A stretch of 64,000 bases of DNA, from positions 2,418,001 to 2,482,000 of the forward strand of contig JARKIF010000001.1 of NCBI GenBank assembly GCA_029378245.1, written 5' to 3'. Under the pieces are notes generated by a model, which saw only the letters and a program-made list of their open reading frames with translations, ran no database searches and was not told the DNA's origin. The DNA is from Roridomyces roridus (Eukaryota > Basidiomycota > Agaricomycetes > Agaricales > Mycenaceae). Position numbers and translations under genes: made by a program. Of the stretch, positions 63,711-64,000 are shown in pieces. Every line of letters begins with the position of its first letter. Positions within the stretch are counted from its first letter, which is position 1.

Positions 63711-64000
63711 CTACTCTCTCGGAGCACCCCGTCCAACGCCTGCAAACTGGGGCCGGAACTCGCCGGGTGCACCTCCGCCCTCCTTCTTGCGGTAGTCGTC
63801 ACGGTCGCCACGGGGAGCGCGGTAAGCACCGTCGCCTCCAGCACCTGGACGAACAGTGGCCGGACGAGCGGGACGAGCAGCCTTTTTGTGTGTTGCGGGG
63901 ACAATCTCGGCGGGAAGGTGAAGCCACTCGCGGAGGTACTCGACGCCCTCGGGGGTGAGGACGTAGTAGTACCACTGCCAGGAGAACTGAGTCTTGACGT
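63711..64000 (-). CDS. RPS10: 40S ribosomal protein eS10, 3' part
   Basis: C-terminal part; the 5' end lies beyond the window. KTQFSWQWYYYVLTPEGVEYLREWLHLP is the diagnostic winged-helix end of eS10, followed by PAEIVPATHKKAARPARPA and a Gly/Arg-rich tail (GDGAYRAPRGDRDDYRKKEG) ending RGAPRE. eS10 sits at the head of the small subunit. No intron in the visible part and no frame break. Confidence 0.95.
   Translation of the reverse strand, partial: VKTQFSWQWYYYVLTPEGVEYLREWLHLPAEIVPATHKKAARPARPATVRPGAGGDGAYRAPRGDRDDYRKKEGGGAPGEFRPQFAGVGRGAPRE

Overview
The window is nuclear DNA of a basidiomycete fungus, most likely an Agaricomycotina member. Genes are split by many introns of about 45-60 nt, most with GTGCGT, GTACGT or GTAAGT donors and CTAAC/CTGAC-like branch sites. 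The gene set fits a filamentous fungus: homocitrate synthase of the aminoadipate lysine pathway, ROT1, PMT2, an RSR1-like GTPase, SIN3, and SMN and NOSIP homologues, which budding yeast lacks. I recognise 38 protein genes, two of them cut by the window edges, plus one doubtful small ORF. I saw no tRNA, rRNA, transposon, CRISPR array or secondary-metabolite cluster.

Layout. 1-18 kb: LAA1/HEATR5 (3' end), SWD2, RPB5, LHS1, KGD2, RAE1, arginyl-tRNA synthetase, a DDT/PHD chromatin protein and a mitochondrial DEAD-box helicase. 18-19.7 kb: a poor stretch and an alpha/beta hydrolase. 19.9-39 kb: thirteen genes on strictly alternating strands (PHD protein, NTF2, mitoribosomal protein, VPS72, NOSIP, SIN3, citrate synthase, TRM8, SKI6, NPT1, ZNF830-like, RPL24, SMN). 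39-48.5 kb: F-box protein, RPL19, DPM1, dynactin p150, NAA38, eIF4B. 48.6-55.4 kb: RIX7, LYS20, ROT1 and eIF2-alpha, all on the plus strand. 55.4-64 kb: nuclear cyclophilin, RSR1-like GTPase, PMT2, DBP2 and RPS10 (3' end), again alternating.

The genes do not form one pathway. They are housekeeping genes, rich in translation and RNA functions (RPB5, RRS1, TRM8, SKI6, RPL24, RPL19, eIF4B, RIX7, eIF2-alpha, DBP2, RPS10, NAA38) and chromatin functions (SWD2, VPS72, SIN3, two PHD proteins). Packing is extreme. Thirteen divergent pairs share start-to-start gaps of 44-236 bp, and some convergent pairs have stop codons 1, 4 or 17 bp apart.

Two cautions. First, about 20 reading-frame breaks, nearly all a single extra base, interrupt otherwise well-conserved genes in roughly 1-17 kb and 29-42 kb. 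They are best read as sequence or assembly errors, not pseudogenes. Second, several starts rest on first coding exons of only 3-4 nt, so start positions are inferences. I found no convincing new biological system. The most interesting signals are the ATG-only first exons, the GC-AG introns, the long DBP2 intron and the alternating, shared-promoter architecture.
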